42,170 nucleotides of DNA from Caryophanales bacterium UBA6259 (GTDB taxonomy: Bacteria > Bacillota > Bacilli > Tepidibacillales > Tepidibacillaceae), in NCBI GenBank assembly GCA_002441135.1, contig DJVJ01000035.1:1-42170 (forward strand), read 5' to 3'. Positions 8,062 to 16,529 of this stretch are shown here, piece by piece. Position 1 is the stretch's first letter; every line of letters starts with the position of its first letter. The notes beneath the pieces are model-generated. The model was given only the letters and a program-made list of their open reading frames with translations. It did no database searches and had not been told where the DNA came from. A program made the translations under genes and the position numbers.

Positions 8062-8085
8062 CTATGGTAATATTTACTCAAATTA

Positions 8086-9186
8086 CTAAACATTAAATCT
8101 AAAATGCATAACGTCGCCATCTTTAACTAAATACTCTTTTCCTTCAAGACGAAGTAGCCCTAGCTCCTTGGCTTGATTGAATGAACCTGACTTGACTAAG
8201 TCTTCATAACCTACAACTTCTGCCCGTATAAAGCCACGTTCAAAGTCACTATGAATTACTCCAGCTGCTTGCGGTGCCTTTGTCCCCTTAGTAATAGTCC
8301 AAGCTCTTACTTCTTGTACTCCTGCAGTAAAATAGGTTTGTAAGCCTAAAAGGGAATACGCCGCTCTAATCAGTTTATCTAAACCAGATTCGTTTAACCC
8401 TAGTTCTTCAAGGAACATTTCCTTGTCTTCTCCATCAAGCTCAGCAATTTCTGATTCAACCTTTGCACTAATGACAATCACTTCAGAGCCTTCTTTTTTG
8501 GCATATTCCTGAACCTGTTTTACATATGGATTATCATCATAATTAGCAGCTTGCTCCTCGCTGACATTTGCAACATATAAAACTGGTTTTATGGTTAATA
8601 GATGCAAGTCGCGAACAACCAGCTTTTCTTCATCAGTAAACTCAATACTACGTGCAGGCTGCTCATTTTCTAATGCTTGTTGAACTTTTTGTAGTACTTC
8701 ATATTCTAATTGATGCTTTTTGTCTCCACTTTTTAAGTTCTTTTTACCTTTTTCTAGACGTTTGTTCACAGACTCAAGATCTGCTAGGATTAGCTCCAGA
8801 TTGATTACTTCTATATCATCCACTGGGTTAACCTTTCCAGATACATGTGTAATATTTTCATCTTGGAAGCAACGTACCACATGAGAAATTGCATCTACTT
8901 CCCTTATATGGGAAAGGAATTTATTACCTAAGCCTTCTCCTTTACTAGCACCTTTTACAAGGCCAGCAATATCAACAAATTCAAAGGCTGTTGGGACTAC
9001 CCTTTTAGGATTTACAATTTCAGTTAATACCTTTAATCTTTCATCTGGTACTTCAACAACACCCACATTAGGATCTATTGTACAAAATGGATAATTGGCA
9101 GACTCGGCACCTGCTTGTGTTATTGCATTAAATAACGTTGATTTGCCTACATTAGGTAAGCCAACTATTCCTGTTGTTAATGGCAT
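8086..9186 (-). CDS. ychF: Redox-regulated ATPase/GTPase YchF (Obg family)
   Basis: YchF (366 aa; YyaF in B. subtilis) is a ribosome-associated P-loop NTPase of the Obg family that prefers ATP. The P-loop GLPNVGKSTLFNAI is at residues 8-21, followed by the switch region and a FVDIAGLVKGASKGEGLGN stretch; a coiled-coil insertion (about 125-175) and a C-terminal TGS domain (about 283-366, ending KDGDVMHFRFNV) complete the family layout. NxxE replaces the usual NKxD specificity motif (VANVSEEQ), as expected for YchF. The ribosome site AAGGAGTG precedes ATG. It stands alone upstream of the rpsF promoter. Confidence 0.96.
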   Translation of the reverse strand: MPLTTGIVGLPNVGKSTLFNAITQAGAESANYPFCTIDPNVGVVEVPDERLKVLTEIVNPKRVVPTAFEFVDIAGLVKGASKGEGLGNKFLSHIREVDAISHVVRCFQDENITHVSGKVNPVDDIEVINLELILADLESVNKRLEKGKKNLKSGDKKHQLEYEVLQKVQQALENEQPARSIEFTDEEKLVVRDLHLLTIKPVLYVANVSEEQAANYDDNPYVKQVQEYAKKEGSEVIVISAKVESEIAELDGEDKEMFLEELGLNESGLDKLIRAAYSLLGLQTYFTAGVQEVRAWTITKGTKAPQAAGVIHSDFERGFIRAEVVGYEDLVKSGSFNQAKELGLLRLEGKEYLVKDGDVMHFRFNV

Positions 9187-9237
9187 TTATTCCACTCCTT
9201 TTTCTAATCATCCGATATTATACTTATCACTTTGATT

Positions 9238-9267
9238 ATTATATATAAACAAATGTTATGTGTACAA
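9238..9267 (-). promoter_or_regulatory. Candidate ychF promoter
   Basis: TTGTAC (9262-9267), 18 nt and TATAAT (9238-9243) on the minus strand, about 52 nt before the ychF start. Confidence 0.55.
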
Positions 9268-9313
9268 GTAGTTTCGGCTTTTGCAGGTCATTATATTTGT
9301 GAAAAGAAAAAAA

Positions 9314-9335
9314 ACCACCTTCATTTGAAGGTGGT
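9314..9335 (-). terminator. Terminator of the DUF485-actP operon
   Basis: A perfect 9-bp stem, ACCACCTTC and GAAGGTGGT, with an ATTT loop and a minus-strand run of about nine T. It lies about 35 nt past the actP stop. Confidence 0.92.
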
Positions 9336-9369
9336 GAGTGGAAAAATCAGTTTTAAATTTAAATCTAAA

Positions 9370-10938
9370 TTAGCTTACTGCTTTTTCAGATTTAGTTTCT
9401 TGGTTAGTTAAATGAAGACCTGTATTTGCTTTTACCAAAATTTCATCATATTTAGCAGGATCCTCTTTTTTCGCAGAAAGAATCGTACCAAGGAATGCTC
9501 CAATGAATCCTAATGGGATAGATACAATACCAGGGTTAGCCAACGGGAAAATAGGATTCCCTACAAGTATTGCTTTACCCGCTTCAGGAGCCCAAACATT
9601 AGGTCCAATTGCTACAAGCAATAATGCACTTACTAATCCTAGTACCATTCCAGTTACTGCTCCAGTTGTATTAAACTTCTTCCAGTAAATAGTGAAAAGA
9701 ATTACTGGCAAATTCGCGCTCGCGGCTACCGCAAAAGCTAGTGCAACAAGGAATGCTACATTAAGTGATTGTGCAAATAATGCTAATATAATTGAAAGAA
9801 CGGCTACTCCAACAGAAGCCCATCTAGCAGCAATCATTTGTTCCTTCTCCGTAGCTTTTCCACTTCGAATAATTTGACTATAAAAATCATGAGCAAATGC
9901 GGATGCAGCGGTTAAAACCAGTCCTGCAACTACTGCTAAAATTGTTGCAAAAGCTACAGCAGATACAAAGGCGAATAACATACTTCCACCTAATACATCT
10001 GCTAATAATGGTGCAGCCATATTACCAGCAGCATTTGCTTCAACTATCGCATCATGACCAACAAAAGCTGCTGCTCCAAAGCCTAAAAACATAGTCATAA
10101 TATAGAAGATTCCAATTAACCATGTTGCATAGAACACTGACTTACGTGCTGTTGGTGCATCTTTTACTGTAAAGAAGCGAACCAGAATATGCGGTAAACC
10201 CGCAGTTCCTAATACCAGAGCTAAATTTAAGGAGATTGTATCAATCGGATTTTTGTACTTATTTCCTGGATTTAAGAAAGTATCTCCTAATGGAGTTGCA
10301 GTTTTCATATGTTCAAACATATTTGCAATACTGTAATCAAATTTCGCAAATACCATCAAGGAAATGATAAAGGTTCCAATCATCAGTAATACTGCTTTTG
10401 AAATTTGAACCCAACTAGTCGCTGTCATTCCACCAAAAATTACATAGATTGTCATTAATACTCCAACAATAAGCACTGATGTTGAATAATCTAATCCTAA
10501 CAATAGATGAATAATTCCACCTGCTCCAACCAATTGAGCAATCATATAGAAAATTGAAATGGAGATAGTATTCAACGCTGCAACTCCACGAATCTTTTTG
10601 TCATTAAAACGTGCAGCAATCATATCTGCCATGGTATATTTTCCTAGATTCCTCAATGGCTCAGCTACTATATATAAAACAACTAGATAAGCAACTAAAT
10701 ATCCAATACTATAGAAGAAACCATCAAAGCCGCCTAACGAGATTGCTCCAGCTATCCCTAAAAAGGAAGCTGCTGACATATAGTCTCCCGCAATTGCAAG
10801 GCCATTCTGCCATCCTGTTAATCCCCCACCTGCTGTGTAGAACTCACTAGTCGTTTTTGTTTTCTTTGATGCGTAATACGTAATAACTAATGTTAAAGCA
10901 ACTATCGCTAAAAATAACATGAAAGCGGATACATTCAT
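9370..10938 (-). CDS. actP: Cation/acetate symporter, SSS family (ActP-like)
   Basis: A 522-aa sodium:solute symporter with about 13 membrane helices. The segment YYASKKTKTTSEFYTAGGGL followed by QNGLAIAGDYMSAASFLGIAG is typical of the acetate-permease branch of the SSS family; LPHILVRFFTVKDAPTARKS is another conserved piece. It probably takes up acetate or another short monocarboxylate with sodium, but substrate choice cannot be read from sequence. It starts 3 nt after the small DUF485 membrane protein, its constant partner (compare YjcH-ActP and YwcB-YwcA), and is transcribed from the palindrome-containing promoter upstream. Confidence 0.9.
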   Translation of the reverse strand: MNVSAFMLFLAIVALTLVITYYASKKTKTTSEFYTAGGGLTGWQNGLAIAGDYMSAASFLGIAGAISLGGFDGFFYSIGYLVAYLVVLYIVAEPLRNLGKYTMADMIAARFNDKKIRGVAALNTISISIFYMIAQLVGAGGIIHLLLGLDYSTSVLIVGVLMTIYVIFGGMTATSWVQISKAVLLMIGTFIISLMVFAKFDYSIANMFEHMKTATPLGDTFLNPGNKYKNPIDTISLNLALVLGTAGLPHILVRFFTVKDAPTARKSVFYATWLIGIFYIMTMFLGFGAAAFVGHDAIVEANAAGNMAAPLLADVLGGSMLFAFVSAVAFATILAVVAGLVLTAASAFAHDFYSQIIRSGKATEKEQMIAARWASVGVAVLSIILALFAQSLNVAFLVALAFAVAASANLPVILFTIYWKKFNTTGAVTGMVLGLVSALLLVAIGPNVWAPEAGKAILVGNPIFPLANPGIVSIPLGFIGAFLGTILSAKKEDPAKYDEILVKANTGLHLTNQETKSEKAVS

Positions 10939-10941
10939 TTC

Positions 10942-11256
10942 TTATTTGCCCCCCTTAACTGCTTTGGACAGTATATTTTCTACTAATTGGTCAAATTGAC
11001 TTGCTTTTCTCACATATAAAGTAGTTAATGTCCATGTCATAATAAATTGACCAAAAGCAAAAACCCATGCCCAAGTAATAGCGCCAATAGCGGGGGTGTT
11101 AAGTATTGCTGAGTACGCTGTCATAATTGGTAGTGTAAAATAAAATATAAAGAAAAATACGGACAATGGAACGATAAAGTTCCTTTTTGTAGCTAATAAT
11201 GCCTTAAAGTCTTCTGACTGAGCAACCTGCGAATAATTGACTTGGTTATTTTTCAT
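10942..11256 (-). CDS. DUF485 small membrane protein, partner of ActP
   Basis: A 104-aa protein with two membrane helices (about 28-50 and 60-82) and the conserved pattern FKALLATKRNFIVPLSVFFF...LPIMTAY and WAWVFAFGQFIMTW. DUF485 proteins are encoded directly before ActP-type symporters; they are thought to help the symporter, but their mechanism is not known. ATG has an AGGAGGTAAGG ribosome site. First gene of a two-gene operon. Confidence 0.9.
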   Translation of the reverse strand: MKNNQVNYSQVAQSEDFKALLATKRNFIVPLSVFFFIFYFTLPIMTAYSAILNTPAIGAITWAWVFAFGQFIMTWTLTTLYVRKASQFDQLVENILSKAVKGGK

Positions 11257-11384
11257 TTCTCCCCTTACCTCCTATTTAATTGTTCTTTTTAATGGTTTGT
11301 GTATTATATTTTTGTTTTACACAACCAAAGACATATCTTTTTTTTATTTTTCACCTCCAAAAAACAATTTTATTTAAATTCTAA

Positions 11385-11431
11385 AAATTAGCTATATTTA
11401 GAATATATAGCTAATTTATGTTTAAAGTCAA
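11385..11431 (-). promoter_or_regulatory. DUF485-actP promoter with an overlapping 13-bp inverted repeat
   Basis: On the minus strand TTGACT (11426-11431), 18 nt and TATATT (11402-11407) form a promoter. A perfect inverted repeat, AAATTAGCTATAT (11385-11397) and ATATAGCTAATTT (11405-11417), with a 7-nt centre, covers the -10 and the start region. This is the expected place for a repressor; the transcript could also fold it into a hairpin, but no T run follows. The regulator is unknown. The rest of 11257-11566 holds a second, unused ribosome-site-like GGAGGTG (about 11354-11360), AT-rich DNA and the yyaE terminator; no gene is visible. Confidence 0.6.
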
Positions 11432-11500
11432 TACAAAATTCGGAATATTAATATTATTAGAAATATTATCCATTTTTTAATCATTATTATTTAAATAAAA

Positions 11501-11532
11501 AAGCATAGGCTTTATACCTTCTGCCTATGCTT
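11501..11532 (-). terminator. Terminator after yyaE
   Basis: A perfect 10-bp stem, AAGCATAGGC and GCCTATGCTT, with a 12-nt loop and TTTTTTATTT following on the minus strand. Confidence 0.88.
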
Positions 11533-11566
11533 CACACTATTCAATAAAATCACTTGCATTTTGTAT

Positions 11567-13573
11567 TTAATTCTTTAAACGAATCGCTACCGCATTATCA
11601 TATAAGATGCTACCCATTCCCATATCCGATAACTGATTTGATGTCAGTTTGTTCGGGGTCTGGTTTTGCTGGTTCCACCAGCCCTCTTCTAGGTAGATTG
11701 TGTTCTCGTTTAACCCTTCATTAATTCTTGCTCTTCCACATATAATGCCTCGACCATTATATACTTCTATTTGATCATTTTCTTGAATTCCATATTTATT
11801 TGATATCCCTCTAGAAACAAATATTGGCATTGCATCTAATTCCTCTTTTTGTAATAAGAAATGCTGGGAATGTAGGGATTTGTTCGGATGAATTGATAGT
11901 AAATTGTATGGATATATTTCTTTAAGCTCTGGATTTTTTTGCACACTTTCTTTTGGATAAGCGACTATAGCAGTTCCTGGTAAATTATTCTTTTTAGCCT
12001 TTTCTGAGTAGAATTCGAATTTACCTGATTCGGTCTTAAAAACCTTATTCTGCCAAGGGACACTTGGTGTTGGAATCAACATTTGCTTATCCTTTTTTAA
12101 TTTTTCTAATGTTATTCCCTTATGATTTAATGATGTTAAAGCTAACTCAAAATATTCCTCTCTTGTTTTAACAAAATCAGAAAGCTCTAATTTTTCGGCC
12201 AATCCAATCCAGATATCTAAATCTGATTTTGCCTCACCTAAAGGTGTTAATAGCTTAGGGCCATATCGAATAGTCTGATGGAACATTGATCCATAATAAA
12301 TGTCCTCTTCTTCAAAAACGGATGCAATAGGTAAAAAATAATCAGCCATTTTTGCAGTTTCCGTCATATACATATCCATTACAACTTTTGTTTCAACCGT
12401 CTCTAAAGCCTTTATAGTTAAACTTGTATTTGGAAGCTGTGAAACCATATTGCTTCTCGAAATAAAAATCATTTTAATAGGCGGATCAACTGCCATTAAT
12501 AATTCTTCTGCTTGAGAAGGTCTAGCAAATGTTCTATATGCTTCTCTTTTATCTTCCGCTAATAAACGCTCCCAATCAAAGCTTCTGCCAATTTGTTGAT
12601 TGGCATAATTAATCCCAGAACCCTTTTCCCCAATATTCCCTGTTAGTGCATGTAATGCATCGATTGCCCGAATGGTATTACCCCCATTTTCATAGCGTTG
12701 CATTCCTAGGCCTAAAAATGTCATTACAGATTTATCAGCATAAACTTTAGCTAATTTTTCTAGCACAGCCTTTTCTATCTTTATTTCCTTGGAAATCTCA
12801 TCAACATTAATTCTTTCAATTTCCTTTATAAATGCTTGGTAACCAATCGTATATTTCTCTATAAAATTTTTATCTTGCCAATTATTATCTACAATAATTT
12901 TACTTAATGCTAAAGCCAAGAGTCCATCAGTACCAGGAGTTATTGCAAGATGCAAATTTGCTTGTTTGGCTATCCGATTTTGAATGGGATCAATAACTAT
13001 TAGTATGGCTCCATTTTCCTTCGCTTGTTGTATAAAAGGATATAAATGCATATTAGTGGTGGTAATATTTCTTCCCCATACAACAATTGTTTTCGCATTC
13101 AGTGTATCCTCAACATGATGACTTAGCGCTTCACCAAAATCATAGGCCTGAGCTGCTATTCCCGCTCCCCAGCAAAGACTACCTACTGTCTCCGTCATAC
13201 CACCAAATAAATTAAAGAATCTTTTATCTAATTCTTTTAAAAGTCCACCTGAGGCATAGTCATAGCTATGAAGAACTGCGGTTGGTCCGTATTGTTCTTT
13301 CACGCTTTTCATTTTCTCACTTATTTCACCAAATGCTTGCTCCCATGAAATTCTTTGAAAAGCACCTTCAATTTTCTTTAGAGGATACAAGGTCCTTCGA
13401 GAGTCATAAATTCGATTTTTTAATTCTTTTCCACGTCCGCATATTTTACCTTTTGTAATTGGATGAAGAGGATCTCCTTCAATGGAAACTACCTGGTTAC
13501 CTTCCGTCTTAACAATAAAACCACAGACATCATAACAATTTAGTGGACAAGCTGTTTTCCATTCTTCACTCAC
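11567..13573 (-). CDS. yyaE: Molybdopterin-dependent oxidoreductase (YyaE-like)
   Basis: A 668-aa member of the bis-MGD molybdoenzyme (DMSO reductase) superfamily. The N-terminal 4Fe-4S site is complete: C9, C13, C17 (CPLNCYDVC) and C45 (GKICGRG). C134 in GSLCWGAG aligns by eye with the selenocysteine or cysteine that ligates molybdenum in formate dehydrogenases (inference). The C-terminal domain (about 555-668) is the molydopterin dinucleotide-binding barrel. There is no Tat signal, so it is cytoplasmic. B. subtilis carries yyaE at the same place, with substrate unknown. The start is GTG with an AGGAG site 7 nt upstream. No electron-transfer or membrane subunit lies next to it. Confidence 0.88.
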   Translation of the reverse strand: MSEEWKTACPLNCYDVCGFIVKTEGNQVVSIEGDPLHPITKGKICGRGKELKNRIYDSRRTLYPLKKIEGAFQRISWEQAFGEISEKMKSVKEQYGPTAVLHSYDYASGGLLKELDKRFFNLFGGMTETVGSLCWGAGIAAQAYDFGEALSHHVEDTLNAKTIVVWGRNITTTNMHLYPFIQQAKENGAILIVIDPIQNRIAKQANLHLAITPGTDGLLALALSKIIVDNNWQDKNFIEKYTIGYQAFIKEIERINVDEISKEIKIEKAVLEKLAKVYADKSVMTFLGLGMQRYENGGNTIRAIDALHALTGNIGEKGSGINYANQQIGRSFDWERLLAEDKREAYRTFARPSQAEELLMAVDPPIKMIFISRSNMVSQLPNTSLTIKALETVETKVVMDMYMTETAKMADYFLPIASVFEEEDIYYGSMFHQTIRYGPKLLTPLGEAKSDLDIWIGLAEKLELSDFVKTREEYFELALTSLNHKGITLEKLKKDKQMLIPTPSVPWQNKVFKTESGKFEFYSEKAKKNNLPGTAIVAYPKESVQKNPELKEIYPYNLLSIHPNKSLHSQHFLLQKEELDAMPIFVSRGISNKYGIQENDQIEVYNGRGIICGRARINEGLNENTIYLEEGWWNQQNQTPNKLTSNQLSDMGMGSILYDNAVAIRLKN

Positions 13574-13623
13574 CTTATTTCTCCTTTTCTCATTAGCGAT
13601 TTTTATACCAAAAATCTCTTTCT

Positions 13624-13824
13624 TTATTCTTCTTCACCTTTTATCAGCACTTTTTTCATTTTTTTGTTAAATTCTTGTCTTGGCATTAAGATGCTATGCC
13701 CACAGCCTGTACATTTGATTCGAATATCCATTCCTAACCGAATTATTTTCCATGCATTAGTACCGCAGGGATGGGCTTTTTTCATTTCTACTACATCATT
13801 AATTCCGTATTCTTTTTGTAGCAT
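13624..13824 (-). CDS. yyzM: DUF951 family zinc-ribbon-like small protein (YyzM)
   Basis: A 66-aa protein with the DUF951 pattern: YGINDVVEMKKAHPCGTNAWKI, then RLGMDIRIKCTGCGHSILMPR. The single cysteine C20 in HPCG and the CTGC pair suggest metal binding, not proven. Function is unknown; the family is widespread in Firmicutes. The ribosome site AAGGAGGA precedes ATG. It lies 35 nt after the MscS gene and 50 nt before yyaE. Confidence 0.88.
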   Translation of the reverse strand: MLQKEYGINDVVEMKKAHPCGTNAWKIIRLGMDIRIKCTGCGHSILMPRQEFNKKMKKVLIKGEEE

Positions 13825-13859
13825 TTTCCGTCCTCCTTTTTTCTTTATAGTTGGAGTAT

Positions 13860-14744
13860 TTATTCTTCTTTACGTTGAAATGTAACTAAACGAGGATATG
13901 GAATTTCAATTCCTTCTTGATCAAATCCTTCTTTAATTTTCGCTCTTATTTTTCTTGCTATAGAAAAATGATTCATAGGCTTAGTTTCTGCTGTAATTCT
14001 AAGTACTATATCAGAAGCACCTAAATTTTGAACTCCCAATACCTCAGGTGGCTTTACCATTTCTGGAGTTTCTTTATATACCTTATCTATAATTTCTTGG
14101 ATTACTCTTGTAACCTTTTCTATATCCTCTTCATAAGCTACTCCGATATCAACAACTGCAACTGAATTATGGGTAGAAAAGTTGGTTACTTCACTAATGT
14201 TTCCATTTGGAATAATGTGAATTTCTCCTGTCCAGTTTCTAATCTTTGTTACACGCAAACCAATTTCTTCTACTGTTCCTGTATAATTGCCAATAGATAT
14301 CGTATCACCAACTGCATATTGATCTTCGAATACAATGAAAAAGCCGGTAATTACGTCCTTAACTAAGCTTTGTGCACCAAATCCAATGGCCAATCCTAAT
14401 ACTCCTGCACCAGCCAATAGAGGACCTAAATTAAAATTCAATTTGCCTAAAATCATTAATAAGGCAAAGAAATAGATTGCATATCTCGCAACATTATGAA
14501 TTAATATTCCTAAAGTTTTTGTTCTTCTTTCATCTACCTTGAAATGATTTTTAGCTCTTCCATTTAGCACATTGTCAATCAACTTCCAGCTAACCTTTAC
14601 TAGTAAGCCTGCTGCAATCCAAATTACAATAATTTGAATGATTGTCCAGCCAACCATCAGCCATAGGTCTACATCAAATAATTTTTCTTTAATAACGTTC
14701 CACATCTCAATCCATTTTTTTGTAGATAATTCTTCTTGATACAT
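13860..14744 (-). CDS. Small-conductance mechanosensitive channel (MscS family)
   Basis: A 294-aa MscS-type channel that opens under membrane tension and relieves osmotic downshock. Helices lie at about 27-50, 83-103 and 105-135; the pore helix is recognisable as LLAGAGVLGLAIGFGAQSLVKDVITG. The beta domain with FEDQYAVGDTISIGNYTGTVEEIGLRVTKIR and IIPNGNISEVTNFS follows, then a C-terminal alpha/beta domain. The closest known types are the short YkuT-like channels. It lies 23 nt after the acyltransferase gene in a run of envelope-related genes. Confidence 0.93.
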   Translation of the reverse strand: MYQEELSTKKWIEMWNVIKEKLFDVDLWLMVGWTIIQIIVIWIAAGLLVKVSWKLIDNVLNGRAKNHFKVDERRTKTLGILIHNVARYAIYFFALLMILGKLNFNLGPLLAGAGVLGLAIGFGAQSLVKDVITGFFIVFEDQYAVGDTISIGNYTGTVEEIGLRVTKIRNWTGEIHIIPNGNISEVTNFSTHNSVAVVDIGVAYEEDIEKVTRVIQEIIDKVYKETPEMVKPPEVLGVQNLGASDIVLRITAETKPMNHFSIARKIRAKIKEGFDQEGIEIPYPRLVTFQRKEE

Positions 14745-14767
14745 ATCATCACTACCTTATTATTTTA

Positions 14768-15373
14768 CTATTTTAAAATTGATTTGCTTAAATCTGACAT
14801 CGAGGTTCGAATCATTTCTGTTACCTCTTCTATTTTAATGTCTCGGTGTTCAGATGAGGTTTGGATTGGAGATCCAAACAAAATGGTTACCTTTTTGGGC
14901 TTAATCAGCCATTGCCCTTTTGGCATTACTTCATCTGTTCCTTTTATAAACGCAGGAATAATTGGTACTCCTGTTTTTAGCGCTAGATACGCAGCTCCAT
15001 TTTTTATTTCATCTAGTTGGAGATGGTCATTCCTTGTCCCTTCTGGAAAAATAGCTAAAACCTTCCCTGATTTTAATATAGAAATTGAATTCTTTATCGC
15101 CTTAATATCTGCCTTCTCACGATTTACTGGAAAAGCTCCTAATTTAGGTAATATCCATTTTATAATTGGATATTTAAAGGCTTCCTGTTTTGCCATAAAA
15201 TGAAGTTTTCTAGGAAAAGCAACACTAATATAAATCGGATCTAAATAACTCAAATGATTAACTACTAGTACATAAGCTCCATTATCTAGAATTTCCCCTT
15301 GATACGTAACTGTTAATTTATTATAACCCTTTAGAACAGGAGTTAATAAGCCTTTCAAAACTGAATATAGCAA
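14768..15373 (-). CDS. 1-acyl-sn-glycerol-3-phosphate acyltransferase (PlsC family)
   Basis: PlsC-type enzymes move an acyl group to lysophosphatidic acid to make phosphatidic acid at the cytoplasmic membrane face. The catalytic NHLSYLD (NHx4D) lies at residues 39-45 and the acceptor-binding FPEGTR at 109-114; IIPAFIKGTDEVMP matches the later motif. The length (201 aa) is usual. I prefer TTG 15373, which has AAGGTGGG upstream; a GTG at 15385 lies inside that ribosome site and has none of its own. It sits between the YkvI-like transporter and the MscS channel. Confidence 0.9.
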   Translation of the reverse strand: MLYSVLKGLLTPVLKGYNKLTVTYQGEILDNGAYVLVVNHLSYLDPIYISVAFPRKLHFMAKQEAFKYPIIKWILPKLGAFPVNREKADIKAIKNSISILKSGKVLAIFPEGTRNDHLQLDEIKNGAAYLALKTGVPIIPAFIKGTDEVMPKGQWLIKPKKVTILFGSPIQTSSEHRDIKIEEVTEMIRTSMSDLSKSILK

Positions 15374-15399
15374 TTTTAATCCCACCTTATTATGAAAAA

Positions 15400-16440
15400 T
15401 TATAAATCGTTACTACTAAATTGAAAAGGATAAAGAATTAGCACTGCCAAAACATAAAGATTAACTACACCATAAAAAGGATAAAGGTATTTTACTAGAG
15501 TTGAAAACCCAATAAATGCTAAGGGTATCATTCCAAAAATAAATATAGCACTTATTTTTTCAGTAGAATAATTCACCTTTTTTTGAACACGAGAAACTAT
15601 GCCATGAATATTACTAAGAGCAGTAGTATAAATTGCTAACCATAATATTATCGTTACTAGTACCGATAATATTTCTTGATTGGCCTCTATAAGAGCGAAT
15701 AATGGAATTTCAAATTTTTGGGCCATATGAACCCTTAATAAGGCTAAATTAAGTACAATAGCTACCAGTGTTAACCCAATTGAGCTAAGTATTCCACCTA
15801 ATACGATTTCCTTTTTGCTATTAATTTTAGCTCCCATAGTTGATAATACACCTAATAAAGAGATAACATTAAATGCCGCATAAGTAACCGCTGAAGGCCA
15901 TACCTTTAAATGCTGACGAAGAAAATCTCCATATATAATTGAATGATGAATAACATAATTATAGCTTACAAATACAATAATGATAATTAGAAATGGTACT
16001 AATAATGAATTTAAATTCATTAATCCATTTACTCCTCGAATAATTACTAACCAAATTGCTACTGCTATAATAACTACTCCTAATAAAAATGGAATGTTCC
16101 ACTGTTTAAATGTTGCGCCACTTCCAGCGAACATAACAATAGAACCTGAAATTAAATAAAGAAAAATAAACACATCAAAAAGCTTTGCCAGCCTTTTCCC
16201 CATTAATAGTATTAAGAGTTCAAAATAATTGGTTGTTCTGTTTTTCCAGCTTATCCATAAAATAATCATACTACTAATCGAAAATAGAATCATAGCTATT
16301 GTTATTCCAATGACGCTCTGTAATCCATAAGAAGTAAAGAACTCCCAAATTTCTCTTCCTGAGGCAAAACCAGCTCCTATTGTTGTTCCTATAATAGTTA
16401 AAGCGATTCTACCACCATTTTTTATTGTCGAATTTAGCAA
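15400..16440 (-). CDS. YkvI family membrane transporter-like protein
   Basis: A 346-aa protein with about ten membrane helices. The start GGRIALTIIGTTIGAGFASGREIWEFFTSYG contains the GAGFASGRE signature of the YkvI family, which belongs to the LeuT-fold (APC) transporters; the broken first helix GTTIGAGFASG is the usual ion/substrate site in that fold. Substrate unknown. It begins at TTG 16440 with an AGGGGG ribosome site. Its promoter must lie in the 89-nt region shared with divergent yyaC. Confidence 0.82.
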   Translation of the reverse strand: MLNSTIKNGGRIALTIIGTTIGAGFASGREIWEFFTSYGLQSVIGITIAMILFSISSMIILWISWKNRTTNYFELLILLMGKRLAKLFDVFIFLYLISGSIVMFAGSGATFKQWNIPFLLGVVIIAVAIWLVIIRGVNGLMNLNSLLVPFLIIIIVFVSYNYVIHHSIIYGDFLRQHLKVWPSAVTYAAFNVISLLGVLSTMGAKINSKKEIVLGGILSSIGLTLVAIVLNLALLRVHMAQKFEIPLFALIEANQEILSVLVTIILWLAIYTTALSNIHGIVSRVQKKVNYSTEKISAIFIFGMIPLAFIGFSTLVKYLYPFYGVVNLYVLAVLILYPFQFSSNDL

Positions 16441-16529
16441 ACTCTTTTCCCCCTGACTATTTCTCTTAACCTAGTATATTTCCATAAAAATCTACGTATA
16501 CTATTAATACTATTTTACTGGAGGGAATT

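Noticed and set aside
14736..15203. 155-codon open frame on the plus strand
   Set aside because: It lies antisense to the PlsC-family gene, has no ribosome site or recognisable motif, and the minus-strand protein carries all catalytic motifs.
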